DNA from: Gordonia sputi NBRC 100414
Lineage (GTDB): Bacteria; Actinomycetota; Actinomycetes; Mycobacteriales; Mycobacteriaceae
DNA: 64,000 nt
Assembly: GCF_000248055.1 (NCBI RefSeq)
Contig: NZ_BAFC01000025.1
Location: forward strand, 62,001-126,000
Direction: 5' to 3'
A model generated the notes under the pieces. It was given only the letters and a program-made list of their open reading frames with translations. It did not search any database and was not told where the DNA came from. Positions 27,206 to 36,432 of this stretch are shown piece after piece (within the stretch, counting starts at the first letter, position 1; each line of letters opens with the position of its first letter). Made by a program: the position numbers and the translations under genes.

Positions 27206-28816
27206 TCAGCCCTGCGACGGCCCGGGCGAATGATCGCCGCGCAGTCGCTTGCGGATCAGTTCTGCGCTGATCAGACACATCGGCAGCCCGATCCCGGGGC
27301 GCGTGGTGCCGCCCGCGTAGTAGAGCCCGCCCACCTTCGCGGATCGGTTGTTGGCGCGCAGAAATGCGCTCTGCCACAACTTGTGTGCCGGTCCGAGCGC
27401 ACCGCCCGACCACGAGTTCAGATCGGCCTCGAAGTCGCCGGGCCCGGTCGTACTTCGGACGACGATCCGGTCGGCGAGATCGTCCACCCCGATCCACGAG
27501 GCGACGAGGTCGATGGCACGATCGGCGATCTGCTCGATGACCGGGTCGCCCGCGCCGTCCACACCGCCACGTCCCAGGCCGGGGTCGGCGGGTACCGGGA
27601 TCAACATGAACAGATTCTCGTAACCCTCCGGGGCAACGGAGTCATCTGTCGCCGACGGTCGGCATACGTACAACGACGCGGGATCGGGTACCGCCGTTGG
27701 TGTTTCGAAGATGTCATCGAAGTTGGCCGTCCAGTCGGCAGTGAAGAACAACGAATGATGTTGTAGCTGCGGCAGTTCGCCACGCACACCGAGGAAGACG
27801 AGCACCGCACCTGGACCCGACGTGCGGCGGTTCCACCACCGCTGCGGAAAGGTCTGCAGTTCACGGGGCAGCAGCCGGGTCTCCATGTGGTGGAGATCGG
27901 CCGCACCGATGACCACGTCGGCGTCGACGATCCGCTCGGCGCCGTCGGCGTCACTTATGCGCAGACCGGTCACGTCGGCCCGGCGTCGGGACACGGGTCG
28001 CAGCCTTCCCGCGTGTTCGGTTGGGCGCGTGAGGATCTCCGACACCGTGGCGCCCGTGTGCAGGCGTGCGCCCTTCTGCTCCGCCAGCGCGGCGAGCGAC
28101 TCGACGAGTCGAGTGAATCCTCCGTCGGGGTAACGCACGCCTTCGTCGAGGTCGAGCCAACTCATCAGGTGGTACATGGCGGGCGCGCGCTCGGGAGACG
28201 ATGCGAGGAACACCGCGGGATAGCCCAGGATCTGTCGCAGTCTGCGGTCGGTGAAGCGTTTCGCGATAAACGTGTCCAGGCTGGTGCCCAGCAACTGCAC
28301 GAGCGTCTTCGCGTGACGCAGCACCTCCGGGTCGGCGAACGCCCGGGGTGTGTCGAAGTTGGTGTAGAGGAAGCGTCGGACCGCGATATCGTAGGCGTGT
28401 CGCGCCGACGCGAGGTACTCCGACAGCCGTTGTCCTGCACCATCTTCGAGCTTCTCGAAAAGTTCGACGGAGCGTCGTTCATCACTGTGGACGTCGACCG
28501 GATCGGGATACCCCTCGAAGAACACCCGATAGCCGGGGTCGAGTCTGATCAGATCGAGTTGCTCGGCGGTCGACGTGCCGAGCAACTCGTAGAAGTGGTC
28601 GAAGACCTCCGGCATCAGCCACCACGACGGTCCGGTGTCGAACCGGAAGCCGTCGGATTCCCACGACCCCGCGCGCCCACCGAGCTCGGCGCGCTGTTCG
28701 TAGAGATCGACCTCGTATCCGTCGTCGGCGAGCAGCGCTGCCGTCGCGAGTCCTGCGACGCCGCCGCCGATGATTGCCACGCGCGTGCCCTGGGGTTTAA
28801 CACGCACTGCGTTCAC
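27206..28816 (-). CDS. crtI: Phytoene desaturase
   Basis: The 536-residue protein is the phytoene desaturase. VAIIGGGVAGLATAALLADD (~14-33), GGRAGSWESDGFRFDTGPSW, YPDGGFTRLVESLAALAEQ and the C-terminal YYAGGTTRPGIGLPMCLIS are conserved; the last closely resembles corynebacterial CrtI. It introduces the double bonds that turn phytoene into lycopene (or neurosporene). The start is GTG 28816, overlapping the crtB stop as GTGA; the longer ORF to 28990 is inside crtB. Confidence 0.92.
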   Translation of the reverse strand: MNAVRVKPQGTRVAIIGGGVAGLATAALLADDGYEVDLYEQRAELGGRAGSWESDGFRFDTGPSWWLMPEVFDHFYELLGTSTAEQLDLIRLDPGYRVFFEGYPDPVDVHSDERRSVELFEKLEDGAGQRLSEYLASARHAYDIAVRRFLYTNFDTPRAFADPEVLRHAKTLVQLLGTSLDTFIAKRFTDRRLRQILGYPAVFLASSPERAPAMYHLMSWLDLDEGVRYPDGGFTRLVESLAALAEQKGARLHTGATVSEILTRPTEHAGRLRPVSRRRADVTGLRISDADGAERIVDADVVIGAADLHHMETRLLPRELQTFPQRWWNRRTSGPGAVLVFLGVRGELPQLQHHSLFFTADWTANFDDIFETPTAVPDPASLYVCRPSATDDSVAPEGYENLFMLIPVPADPGLGRGGVDGAGDPVIEQIADRAIDLVASWIGVDDLADRIVVRSTTGPGDFEADLNSWSGGALGPAHKLWQSAFLRANNRSAKVGGLYYAGGTTRPGIGLPMCLISAELIRKRLRGDHSPGPSQG

Positions 28817-29727
28817 GCACCCACCACCACGGTCGTCGTCGTGCGGGGATGCCCTCGACGCAGCAAAGCGGTCGCCGCAATACGTGTCTTGGTGGCGGTG
28901 GGAACCCGAACACGCTGCCGCGCAGCCATACTCGCCGGGGTTGCGCGCAGTCGGGAGTTGAGTTCCGCGAACAGGTCGTGGGCCACGCACACCGCAACGC
29001 GACTACCGCGGGGAAGTCGGGGAATGGTGTCCGCCGCGATGGCGAGATCGGTGTCGATCTCGTCGAGCCAACGCGTCCACGCGGCATCCGTGGGGTCGGC
29101 CGGGTCGAGACCGATCAGATACCGACGCCCCAAATCGCCACTGTCCGTGCCGAAGTCGCGCAGGAAGTTCACCTTCTGGAACGCCGCACCGAGATGCTTT
29201 GCACCGGTGTACAACTCGTCGTAGCGCTGATCCGGCGCGGCCTCGTCGGCCACGAATGCGCGCAGACACATCAATCCGACGACCTCCGCCGAACCGTAGA
29301 TGTACTCGGTGAGGCTGGCCTCGTCGTGCACGGTGCGGGTCAGGTCGGTCCGCATGGATGCGAAGAACGGTGCGGTGAGGGAGGTGTCGATGCCGACATG
29401 TCGCGCCGATCTCGCAAATGCATGAACGACGAGATTGGTGCTCGATCCCCGGTCCATCGCCGCGTTGGTCTCGGTCTCCAGTTCGTCGAGCGCCAGTTGC
29501 CGTTCGTCGACGCCCTGCCCCGGTCGCGGAGCGTCGACGATTTCGTCGGCCACACGGACGAGCGCATAGATGTTGCGGACGTGCGATCGCGCAGGCTCGG
29601 CGAGCAGCCTCGACGCAAGACCGAACGACGATGAGTACGAGCTGATGACCAACGCCGCACTGGCGTCGGCGACCTCGTCGTAGCGGGCGTGCGGGCGCAC
29701 CAGATCGACACGCGTGCGTCTGCTCAT
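28813..29727 (-). CDS. crtB: Phytoene synthase
   Basis: A 304-residue trans-isoprenyl diphosphate synthase. The two Asp-rich motifs are visible as VRVADEIVDAP and the later NFLRDFGTDSGDLGRRYL, with SSYSSSFGLASRLL near the N-terminus and the GLMCLRAF substrate-pocket helix. It condenses two GGPP molecules to phytoene. ATG 29727 overlaps the idi stop (ATGA), and its own stop overlaps the crtI start, so idi-crtB-crtI form one tightly coupled operon. No GGPP synthase (crtE) is present alongside. Confidence 0.93.
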   Translation of the reverse strand: MSRRTRVDLVRPHARYDEVADASAALVISSYSSSFGLASRLLAEPARSHVRNIYALVRVADEIVDAPRPGQGVDERQLALDELETETNAAMDRGSSTNLVVHAFARSARHVGIDTSLTAPFFASMRTDLTRTVHDEASLTEYIYGSAEVVGLMCLRAFVADEAAPDQRYDELYTGAKHLGAAFQKVNFLRDFGTDSGDLGRRYLIGLDPADPTDAAWTRWLDEIDTDLAIAADTIPRLPRGSRVAVCVAHDLFAELNSRLRATPASMAARQRVRVPTATKTRIAATALLRRGHPRTTTTVVVGA

Positions 29728-30284
29728 CGGGCGTCCCGAAGGTCCGACGCGCGTTCGTATGCACCGACCGCCGGGCCCAGCTCGGCGATCTGGTCGACGA
29801 ACCAGGGGCTGAGCATCCACGGCGTGCGTCGTGCGATTTCCCAGATGTCGTCGATCGACGCCCAGGCGTACTGCATGACCTCGTCCGGGTTGGGCGCCAC
29901 GTCGCCGACCGGGCGCGCAGCATAGACCGGACACACCTCGTTCTCGACGACACCACTGGCGTCGACAGCCCGGTACCGGAAGTCGGGGATGATCGGCCGC
30001 AGCTCGGCGATGTCCATTCCGAGCTCGCGCTGGGAGTAGCGAGCTATCGCGTCCTCGACGCTCTCACCGGGGCGCGGATGCCCACAGAACGAATTGGTCC
30101 ACACGCCTGGCCACGTCTTCTTCTCCAGTGCGCGGCGTGTCACCAGAATGCGTCCGGCGGCGTCGACGAGGTGACACGAGAACGCGAAGTGCAACGGGGT
30201 GTCGGTGCCGTGCACGGTGAGTCGATTCGCGGTGCCACGCGGGTGGCCGTCGTCATCCACGAGCACCACCAGGTCGTCATTCAT
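29724..30284 (-). CDS. idi: Isopentenyl-diphosphate delta-isomerase (type I)
   Basis: The 186-residue type I Idi of the Nudix superfamily contains the catalytic-Cys motif TNSFCGHPRPGES and the catalytic-Glu motif ENEVCPVY, plus HFAFSCHLVDAAGRILVTRR. It interconverts IPP and DMAPP, feeding prenyl precursor to the carotenoid pathway. I chose ATG 30284 (GAGGA just upstream, normal family length); the ORF remains open to a GTG at 30389, which would add 35 unconserved residues. First gene of the idi-crtB-crtI operon. Confidence 0.9.
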   Translation of the reverse strand: MNDDLVVLVDDDGHPRGTANRLTVHGTDTPLHFAFSCHLVDAAGRILVTRRALEKKTWPGVWTNSFCGHPRPGESVEDAIARYSQRELGMDIAELRPIIPDFRYRAVDASGVVENEVCPVYAARPVGDVAPNPDEVMQYAWASIDDIWEIARRTPWMLSPWFVDQIAELGPAVGAYERASDLRDAR

Positions 30285-30489
30285 CGATCCTCGCAGTCCA
30301 TCGATCGCCACACCTTTCGATTGTCCGTTGCGGAAGCGATTCGCGCTCCCCGGGGGCGTGCGGGCGTGCTCAACAGCGTCTGAACTCACCTCGGGGCGAG
30401 CTCAGAAGTGTTTCGACGCCGCGCCCTGTCTGGATGGGAACGCTGTCGGGATGGGAATTGCTGTCGGGGTCGGGCACTAGGCTGGCCGC

Positions 30490-31350
30490 GTGCGCTTTGG
30501 AATCTGCATTCTCCCTGATCTGGACTGGCGGACCTCCCGCCCGCTGTGGCAGCGGCCCGAGCAGATGGGCTTCGACCACGCCTGGACCTACGACCACCTC
30601 GTCTGGGGCGGCCTGCCCGATTCCCGCTGGTTCTCGTGCGTGCCCATCCTGACCGCGGCGTCGACGGTCACCAGCACCATCGGTCTCGGGGCATTCGTCG
30701 TGTCCCCCAACTTCCGACATCCCGTCGCCTTCTCGCGCGAGGTGCAGACCCTCGTCGACATCTCCGACGGCCGATTCCTGCTCGGCCTCGGCGCGGGCGG
30801 TACCCCCGACGACCGGCTACTCGGGCAGTCGGAGCTGACCGCACGCCAGAAGGTCGATCGGCTGCAGGAATTCTCCCGACTGCTCGACCGCACACTGCGC
30901 GAAGACCACGTCGACGCCGACGGCGAGTACTACACCGCGCGCGACATGCGGCTCGTCGGCGGATCGGTGCGAGACCGGGTGCCGCTGCTCATGTCGGGCA
31001 ACGGCCCACGGTCGGTACGGTTCGCCGCGAGCTTCGGCGACGGTTGGATCACCACCGGCAACACCACGGCCGCCACAACCGACGAGTGGTTCGCGGGCAT
31101 CGCCCGCAACTGCGAGATCGTCGACGCCGAGCTCGCGAATCGACCGGATGGCTCCGACTTCGCCCGGTACCTCAGCATCGATTCCGGACCCGCGCAGTCG
31201 CTGGAGAGCATCGGGATGTTCGACGAACTGACCGGCCGCGCGGCCGAGTTGGGTTTGACCGAAGTCATCATGCACTGGCCACGAAGCACCCCACCGCACG
31301 TCGCGAGCGAGGCGGTGCTCGACGAGGTCGCCGCATCCCGATTGACCTGA
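30490..31350 (+). CDS. LLM-class F420/flavin-dependent oxidoreductase
   Basis: A 286-residue luciferase-like monooxygenase family protein: [13 protein letters not shown] at the N-terminus, [46 protein letters not shown] and [19 protein letters not shown] [13 protein letters not shown]. In mycolate actinobacteria many such TIM-barrel enzymes use F420 rather than FMN; the cofactor and substrate cannot be fixed here. GTG 30490 is the start; no strong ribosome-binding site is seen. It ends 46 bp before cinA on the same strand. Confidence 0.8.
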   Translation: MRFGICILPDLDWRTSRPLWQRPEQMGFDHAWTYDHLVWGGLPDSRWFSCVPILTAASTVTSTIGLGAFVVSPNFRHPVAFSREVQTLVDISDGRFLLGLGAGGTPDDRLLGQSELTARQKVDRLQEFSRLLDRTLREDHVDADGEYYTARDMRLVGGSVRDRVPLLMSGNGPRSVRFAASFGDGWITTGNTTAATTDEWFAGIARNCEIVDAELANRPDGSDFARYLSIDSGPAQSLESIGMFDELTGRAAELGLTEVIMHWPRSTPPHVASEAVLDEVAASRLT

Positions 31351-31396
31351 CCTGCACGGATGCCTCGGTCGTCGCCTCAGCGATAGGCTTTGGCCC

Positions 31397-32704
31397 GTGA
31401 CGGTACGAGCGGGCATCGTGGTGACGGGGACCGAGGTCCTGACCGGACGAATCACCGACAAGAACGGCCCGTGGGTCGCCGAGCAACTGTTCGCGATGGG
31501 CGTCGACGTCGCCCACATCACCATCTGCGGCGATCGGCCGGAAGACCTCACCGCCCAGCTACGGTTTCTTGCCGACGAGGGTGTATCCCTGATCGTGACG
31601 ACGGGCGGACTCGGCCCCACCGCCGACGACCTCACCGTGGCCACCGTCGCCGAGTTCACCGGTCGACCACTGCAACTCGACGAACCGCTCCGCGATCACA
31701 TCGCCGACATCATCCGACGGTGGCAGGGCCGCGGCGGCAGTGAATCCGCCAGCGCCGCAACCCTGGCGGGCATCGACAAACAGGCAATGATTCCGCAAGG
31801 CGCACAACCCATTCCACCGACAGGCACCGCCCCGGGAGTCGCCGTGCCCGCAGGTGAGGACCCGCGCGCCCGCGGTCGGCTACCCGCTGTCCTCGTCCTT
31901 CCCGGGCCGCCTGCCGAGTTGCAGGCGATGTGGCCCAACGCCATCACGGCACCACCAATCGTCGACGCCGTCGCCAGTCACCCCGACATGCGCCAGGACA
32001 CGATCCGCATGTTCGGACTGCCCGAAGCCGACCTGGCCGAGGGACTGCGCGCCGCACCCGGCCGCGTCCCGGGTTTCGATCAGCTCGAGATCACCACCTG
32101 CCTACGACGCGGCGAACTCGAAATCGTCACGCGCTACCCGACCTCTGCCGCCCGGGACTACACCGCGCTCGCCGACTTTCTGACCGAGCTGTATCCCACT
32201 CAGACCTTCTCCACCGACGGTTCAACCATCGACGACCAGGTCGCCGCACTGCTGGCCGGGCGACTGATCGCCACGGCGGAATCATGCACCGGCGGAATGG
32301 TTGCCGCCCGACTCACCGATCGAGCGGGATCGTCGGCGTACGTGCAGGGCGGCGTCGTCTCGTACTCGAATGAGGTGAAGATCAACAGCCTCGGCGTACC
32401 GGCGGCGACGCTCGACGAATTCGGTGCCGTGAGCGAACCGGTTGCGGCCGCGATGGCCGAGGGCGTCATGGCTCGCCTGGGCGTCGACACCGCGATCTCT
32501 ACCACCGGCATCGCGGGACCCGGCGGCGAGACACCCGGAAAGCCCGTCGGCACAGTCTGTTTCGGCATCGGCGTCGCGGGCAGGCCGACACTGACCCGCA
32601 CACTGCACCTCCCGGGCAACCGGGCGGCCGTGCGCGAACGGTCGACGACGATCGCGTTCCATCTTCTTGCCGGCGCGCTGCGCGCTGCGGGGGCGTCGTC
32701 GTAA
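31397..32704 (+). CDS. cinA: CinA-family protein with nicotinamide-nucleotide amidase domain
   Basis: The 435-residue full-length CinA has an N-terminal MoCF/COG1058 domain ([33 protein letters not shown]) and a C-terminal CinA_C/PncC amidase domain ([51 protein letters not shown]). Together these cleave ADP-ribose and deamidate NMN in NAD salvage; the historical name refers to competence induction in streptococci. A short variable linker separates the domains. GTG 31397 is the start. Confidence 0.9.
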   Translation: MTVRAGIVVTGTEVLTGRITDKNGPWVAEQLFAMGVDVAHITICGDRPEDLTAQLRFLADEGVSLIVTTGGLGPTADDLTVATVAEFTGRPLQLDEPLRDHIADIIRRWQGRGGSESASAATLAGIDKQAMIPQGAQPIPPTGTAPGVAVPAGEDPRARGRLPAVLVLPGPPAELQAMWPNAITAPPIVDAVASHPDMRQDTIRMFGLPEADLAEGLRAAPGRVPGFDQLEITTCLRRGELEIVTRYPTSAARDYTALADFLTELYPTQTFSTDGSTIDDQVAALLAGRLIATAESCTGGMVAARLTDRAGSSAYVQGGVVSYSNEVKINSLGVPAATLDEFGAVSEPVAAAMAEGVMARLGVDTAISTTGIAGPGGETPGKPVGTVCFGIGVAGRPTLTRTLHLPGNRAAVRERSTTIAFHLLAGALRAAGASS

Positions 32705-32745
32705 GAGGTTCGAGCCCAGAGGTTCGAGCTCAGAGGTTCGGCCTC
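32704..32745. repeat. 14-bp tandem repeat, 3 copies
   Basis: Three successive units AGAGGTTCGAGCCC, AGAGGTTCGAGCTC and AGAGGTTCGGCCTC begin at the last base of the cinA stop and end at the stop of the convergent SHOCT gene. The short gap between these two genes consists almost entirely of the repeat. Confidence 0.8.
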
Positions 32746-33595
32746 AGAGCCTGCCGAGCAGTTCCGCCTTCTTCGCGGAGAACTCGTCGTCGGAGAGGAT
32801 TCCGCGCTGGTGCAGACCGGCGAGCTGCTCGATCGCCGCGATGATCGCGTCCGATCCTGCGGGCCCGGACGACGTCGCGAGCGGGGCACTGTCTGGCACC
32901 GGGGCGTACTGCTGCGGTGGGCTGTCGAACTGCGGCGGGGCGTCGAACTGCTGCGGCGCGGCGTCGAACTGTTCTGGTGCCGCGTGGCGTGGTTCCGGGG
33001 CCGCGGTCGGTGTCGCGGCGACGTCGTTGACGCCGAGTTCTCGCAAACTCGTGGTGTCGAAGGTGCCGAACTGGCTCGTGAAGCTGACCGTCCCGGGCGG
33101 TCCGCTCTGCTGCTGTTGCACGCCGCCGATCTGGTGCTCGCCGGTGTCGAAGACGCGAACCACGCCGTTCACCTGGGTCGCGAGGCGTCGGGTCGCGGGG
33201 AACACCGCATACCGCGAGTCGTTCTGACCTCCGGACGAGCTGGGTACTCCCAGGTCGGCGGGCCACCAGGTGTTGGGGGCTGAGTATCCGAACGGTGTGC
33301 TGGTCGTCGCGGCCGGCGGGAACACCTGGGTGGTGTTGAGCAGTTGGGCGAGCTCGTTGCAGAGACCGTCGACGCGGGCCTTGAGGCCGTTGTTGAACAT
33401 GTCGCCGACCATCGTCATGCCGCCGCGCATCCACTGCCCGGAGCCGCCGAGCTCGGGAATGTTGAACTGGGCCATCGTGCCCCCACCCGAGTTGACCGCG
33501 TAGAGCATGGCCACGACCGCGTCCTGCGAGAGGCCGTAGCGCGCGGAGATATCGGAGATGACCTGCTGTGCCTCAGCAGTGACGCCTGGCTCCAT
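32744..33595 (-). CDS. SHOCT-domain protein with Gln/Pro-rich linker
   Basis: A 283-residue protein with no signal peptide. The first ~180 residues are an uncharacterised domain (SARYGLSQDAVVAMLYAVNS; DMFNNGLKARVDGLCNELAQ). Then comes a low-complexity linker rich in Q, P, A and F with repeated QFD (QFDAAPQQFDAPPQFD), and finally a SHOCT motif: IEQLAGLHQRGILSDDEFSA followed by KKAELLGRL. SHOCT segments are short oligomerisation or membrane-associating helices. Function unknown. The gene is followed by no same-strand partner. Confidence 0.75.
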   Translation of the reverse strand: MEPGVTAEAQQVISDISARYGLSQDAVVAMLYAVNSGGGTMAQFNIPELGGSGQWMRGGMTMVGDMFNNGLKARVDGLCNELAQLLNTTQVFPPAATTSTPFGYSAPNTWWPADLGVPSSSGGQNDSRYAVFPATRRLATQVNGVVRVFDTGEHQIGGVQQQQSGPPGTVSFTSQFGTFDTTSLRELGVNDVAATPTAAPEPRHAAPEQFDAAPQQFDAPPQFDSPPQQYAPVPDSAPLATSSGPAGSDAIIAAIEQLAGLHQRGILSDDEFSAKKAELLGRL

Positions 33596-33765
33596 TGTGT
33601 GCTCTTTCGTCAGCGGAATGTCGCCTACAGCGTAGTGCCCGTCGGCGCGGGCGTCGGGGTGGGCGTCGTGCGCGGGCGTCGGGGCGGGCGCGAACCCGCC
33701 GCCGCAGGAAGTGGGGGAAGGGTCGTCCGCCGCCGCAGGAAGTGGGGGAAGAGTGGTCCGCCGCC

Positions 33766-33873
33766 GCAGGAACTAGGGGAAACACACTTTCCCGTGTCTC
33801 ACACCCTTCCCCGCGAAGTAACTCGAGAAAGCGCACAGAACCCGCGGAAAGAATCCTTCCCCTAGTTTCTGCC
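33766..33873. repeat. Inverted-repeat-bounded element, copy 1
   Basis: This copy begins GCAGGAACTAGGGGAA and ends TTCCCCTAGTTTCTGCC, near-perfect inverted termini. Its interior (CGCGAAGTAACTCGAGAAA, then CGCACAGAACCCGCGGAAA) is shared with copy 2 at about 95% identity. The one notable difference is near position 33792, where CCCGTGTCTC replaces CCCCTAGTCTC. Confidence 0.85.
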
Positions 33874-33948
33874 AGACCGCGCGCAGCCTTCCCCCGACCT
33901 TCTGCCGGCCCGCGCCGCGCCCGCCCGACGACGCCATCCGCCCGCGTC

Positions 33949-34057
33949 GCAGGAACTAGGGGAAACACACTTTCCCCTAGTCTCACACCCTTCCCCGCGA
34001 AGTAACTCGAGAAAACGCACAGAACCCGCGGAAAGAACCCTTCCCCTACTTCCTGCC
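33949..34057. repeat. Inverted-repeat-bounded element, copy 2
   Basis: This copy begins GCAGGAACTAGGGGAA and ends TTCCCCTACTTCCTGCC. The interior matches copy 1 almost base for base, including the CTCGAG centre. A further internal TTCCCCTAG suggests nested palindromes, so the transcript could fold strongly. Confidence 0.85.
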
Positions 34058-34089
34058 GGCCCGACCGCCCGCGCAACAACCAGACCCGC

Positions 34090-35154
34090 TCAGCTGCCCA
34101 ACCCGCGCGCGGCGGCGGTCTGCGACCAGATGCGCGCGATGATCTCGGCGGCGGGGCCGAAGTCGCTGTCGCGGAACGACGTCCCGGCCCACAGGTTGAG
34201 GAATTCCGGATCGCCGGCGAGAGCTGCGGCCGAGCGGAGTGGACTCGTCAGATGGTGCAGCTGTGGGTACTCAGCGGGGGCGAGTGGCGAGTAGCGATCG
34301 GTGAACTCGTTGCGCAGCGCACGCGCCGGTCGCCCGGAGAACGCTCTGGTCACCACGGTTTCGGTGAACCGTGAATTGCGCAGTGCTGCACGGTGAGTTG
34401 GCTTGGTGCCAGCCTCCGCACTGTCGAGGAGTGCGGTACCCAGTTGCACCGCGACGGCACCGGCGGCCAGCGCGGCGTCGACGTGTGCGCCGGTTGCGAT
34501 CCCGCCGGCGGCGATGATCGGGATGTCGACGAGTTCGGCGACCTCACGCACCAACTCGATCGTGGACGTCTGCGAAGGCTCCGCCGTCGTCGACAGGGTC
34601 GCACGGTGCCCACCGGCTTCGAACCCCTGCACGCAGAGTGCATCGACCCCCTGCGCGGCAGCAGCTTTCGCGTCGATCGGATCGGCCACTGTGGCAACCG
34701 CTGCGATTCCGGCGCCGTGGAGACGGTCGACGACGCTCTCGCCCGGAAGCCCAAATGTGAACGACACCAAAGGAACTCGTCGGGAGATCACCAGATCAAC
34801 CTTGTCCGCATACGCATCGTCGTCGAATTCAACGACGGGCCCGACGTCGACGTTGTACCGTCGCGCGACCGGCTCCAACTCGTCGCGGTAGCGGAGCACT
34901 GCAGCCAGATCGCGAGCGGGTCCGCCCGGCACGAAGAGGTTCACACCGTAGGCGCCCACACCCGACGCGACGACCTCGTCGATCTCGCCCGCAAGTGCGT
35001 TGACCGACTTGTAGCCCGCAGCCAGAAAGCCCACGGCCTGCGCCTGCGCAGCCGCGATCACCAGCGCAGGCGTCGACGGACCGCCTGCCATCGGCGCGAC
35101 GACGATCGGCACACGCAGGCTCATCAGGTCGAATACCTCTGCGCTGTCAGGCAT
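34090..35154 (-). CDS. Nitronate monooxygenase / 2-nitropropane dioxygenase-like FMN enzyme
   Basis: The 354-residue TIM-barrel FMN protein has the family signatures LRVPIVVAPMAGGPSTPALV, FLAAGYKS, VSFTFGLPGE, ALCVQGFEAGGHRATLS and IPIIAAGGIATGAHVDAALA. It oxidises alkyl nitronates (for example propionate 3-nitronate) to carbonyl compounds and nitrite. ATG 35154 follows GGGAG with an 8-nt gap; the frame remains open to an ATG at 35190 without such a site. No partner gene in its unit. Confidence 0.85.
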   Translation of the reverse strand: MPDSAEVFDLMSLRVPIVVAPMAGGPSTPALVIAAAQAQAVGFLAAGYKSVNALAGEIDEVVASGVGAYGVNLFVPGGPARDLAAVLRYRDELEPVARRYNVDVGPVVEFDDDAYADKVDLVISRRVPLVSFTFGLPGESVVDRLHGAGIAAVATVADPIDAKAAAAQGVDALCVQGFEAGGHRATLSTTAEPSQTSTIELVREVAELVDIPIIAAGGIATGAHVDAALAAGAVAVQLGTALLDSAEAGTKPTHRAALRNSRFTETVVTRAFSGRPARALRNEFTDRYSPLAPAEYPQLHHLTSPLRSAAALAGDPEFLNLWAGTSFRDSDFGPAAEIIARIWSQTAAARGLGS

Positions 35155-35256
35155 CTGCACGCTCCCGTCGTACGAGTTGCGGCGGATCATTCGACCGCCG
35201 CCACCGTCGAGGCTACTCAGCGCGGCCCCGTCTGGGAACCATGAACTGCGCCGTGG

Positions 35257-36363
35257 TCAGGAGGTTGCCGACTCACCAGCCTCGTGACGATGCTCGTGAT
35301 CGCCATCCTGGTGGTGGTGCTCGTGCGTGATCGGGTACAAGATGTCGACGTCGACGGCCGAGGTGCGAGAGCTTCTGTTACCCAACATGTTCCAGATCAG
35401 CACCGTCACCGTGCCGAGTCCGGCGTAGAGCCCGAGGCAGAGCAGCGCAGTCCCCGACCCCGCCTCCGGGAAGTACAACGAGTTGCGAATCAGTTGTGCA
35501 CCACCGCCGGTGGGTAGCCATTCTCCGAGCTTCGCCCAGAAGGTCGGCATGAAGTTCCACGGGATCGACGCACCCGACAGCGTCGCGCCGACGAGGAAGT
35601 AGAAGCCGCCCGCCAACGATCCGATCGGCCCGAACAGCGTCACCAGACCGGCAGTCGAGCCCGCGATGGCCAACGAGATCAGGGTGTACGTGCCGAAGAG
35701 TCGCCACTGGTCCGCGGAGCTGCCGACGCCGTAGAACCAGGAAAACAGGAGCACGATCCCGGCCGACACCGCGGCGTAGGCAACCAACGCCGCAACGTGG
35801 CCGAACCCACGCCGCAACGACTGCGGCACTCGCGGCATCAGCCGTCCGAGGCCCAGTGACGCGATACTGCCGCCGAGCGAGATCACCTGCAGGATATAGC
35901 CGATCGACGCACCGTTGATGTCGTCTTCGGAGAGCTTGACGACATCGACCGCCAGCGTTTGCGGGAGTTGATTGCTCACATTGGCCTCTGAGGCAACAGC
36001 TTTCAGCGCGGTCGCGGGTAGCGCACCGCCGGCACTCGCCACTACCGGCACAATGCCCTGCTGCGTGATCTCCAGCCCACCGTCGACCTCCCGATCGACG
36101 ATCGCGGCGCGCAACGAGTCCATGGATTCATAGGATCGAGCATCGAACTTGCCGTCGGCTTCCACTGCGGCAGTGAGCTTGTGCGTCTGTTGCTCGGGTC
36201 CGACAATTCCGATGGGTACGTTCCGCGGCGACGGTGAATGTCCGACGCCGAGATAAAAGGCACCCAGCCCGAGTTGGGTGAGTGCACCGAGTAGGACGAC
36301 GGCGAACAGCAAGCGTCGGTACTTCGCACCGAATGACAACGGCTCAGCTTCAGTCTGGAGCAT
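35257..36363 (-). CDS. Membrane protein of DUF3533/ABC-2 export type with His-rich tail
   Basis: A 368-residue protein: a first transmembrane helix at ~residues 19-39, an extracytoplasmic domain to ~150, then five or so further helices to ~335. This layout (one helix, large loop, helical bundle) is that of YhgE/Pip- and DUF3533-like ABC-2-type export proteins. The C-terminus is unusual: HEHHHQDGDHEHRHEAG, a likely metal-binding cytoplasmic tail. The downstream-facing TetR gene at 36433-37053 is immediately upstream in the same direction and presumably controls it. Substrate unknown. Confidence 0.7.
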   Translation of the reverse strand: MLQTEAEPLSFGAKYRRLLFAVVLLGALTQLGLGAFYLGVGHSPSPRNVPIGIVGPEQQTHKLTAAVEADGKFDARSYESMDSLRAAIVDREVDGGLEITQQGIVPVVASAGGALPATALKAVASEANVSNQLPQTLAVDVVKLSEDDINGASIGYILQVISLGGSIASLGLGRLMPRVPQSLRRGFGHVAALVAYAAVSAGIVLLFSWFYGVGSSADQWRLFGTYTLISLAIAGSTAGLVTLFGPIGSLAGGFYFLVGATLSGASIPWNFMPTFWAKLGEWLPTGGGAQLIRNSLYFPEAGSGTALLCLGLYAGLGTVTVLIWNMLGNRSSRTSAVDVDILYPITHEHHHQDGDHEHRHEAGESATS

Positions 36364-36432
36364 GGATGACTACCTCAAGGTTTCGTGGACGGAACTATCG
36401 AGAACGGACGAGAAGTTCTGTGTACGAGCTGA

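Larger units (their letters stand above)
33596..34089. other. Intergenic repeat-rich region
   Basis: About 490 bp without a credible gene between the SHOCT gene and the nitronate monooxygenase gene. It holds two ~108-bp near-identical direct repeats (33766-33873 and 33949-34057), two extra short copies of their end motif (around 33704-33720 and 33735-33751), and a degenerate inverted end around 33889-33907. The ORFs running through it translate the repeat and look spurious. Confidence 0.8.

Noticed and set aside
27887..29224. 445-codon plus-strand ORF opposite crtI/crtB
   Set aside because: Antisense to two well-supported carotenoid genes and without any family signature.
33573..34079. 168-codon minus-strand ORF in the repeat region
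   Set aside because: It translates the two 108-bp repeats (recurring VFPLVP) and has no domain; treated as a by-product of the repeat element.
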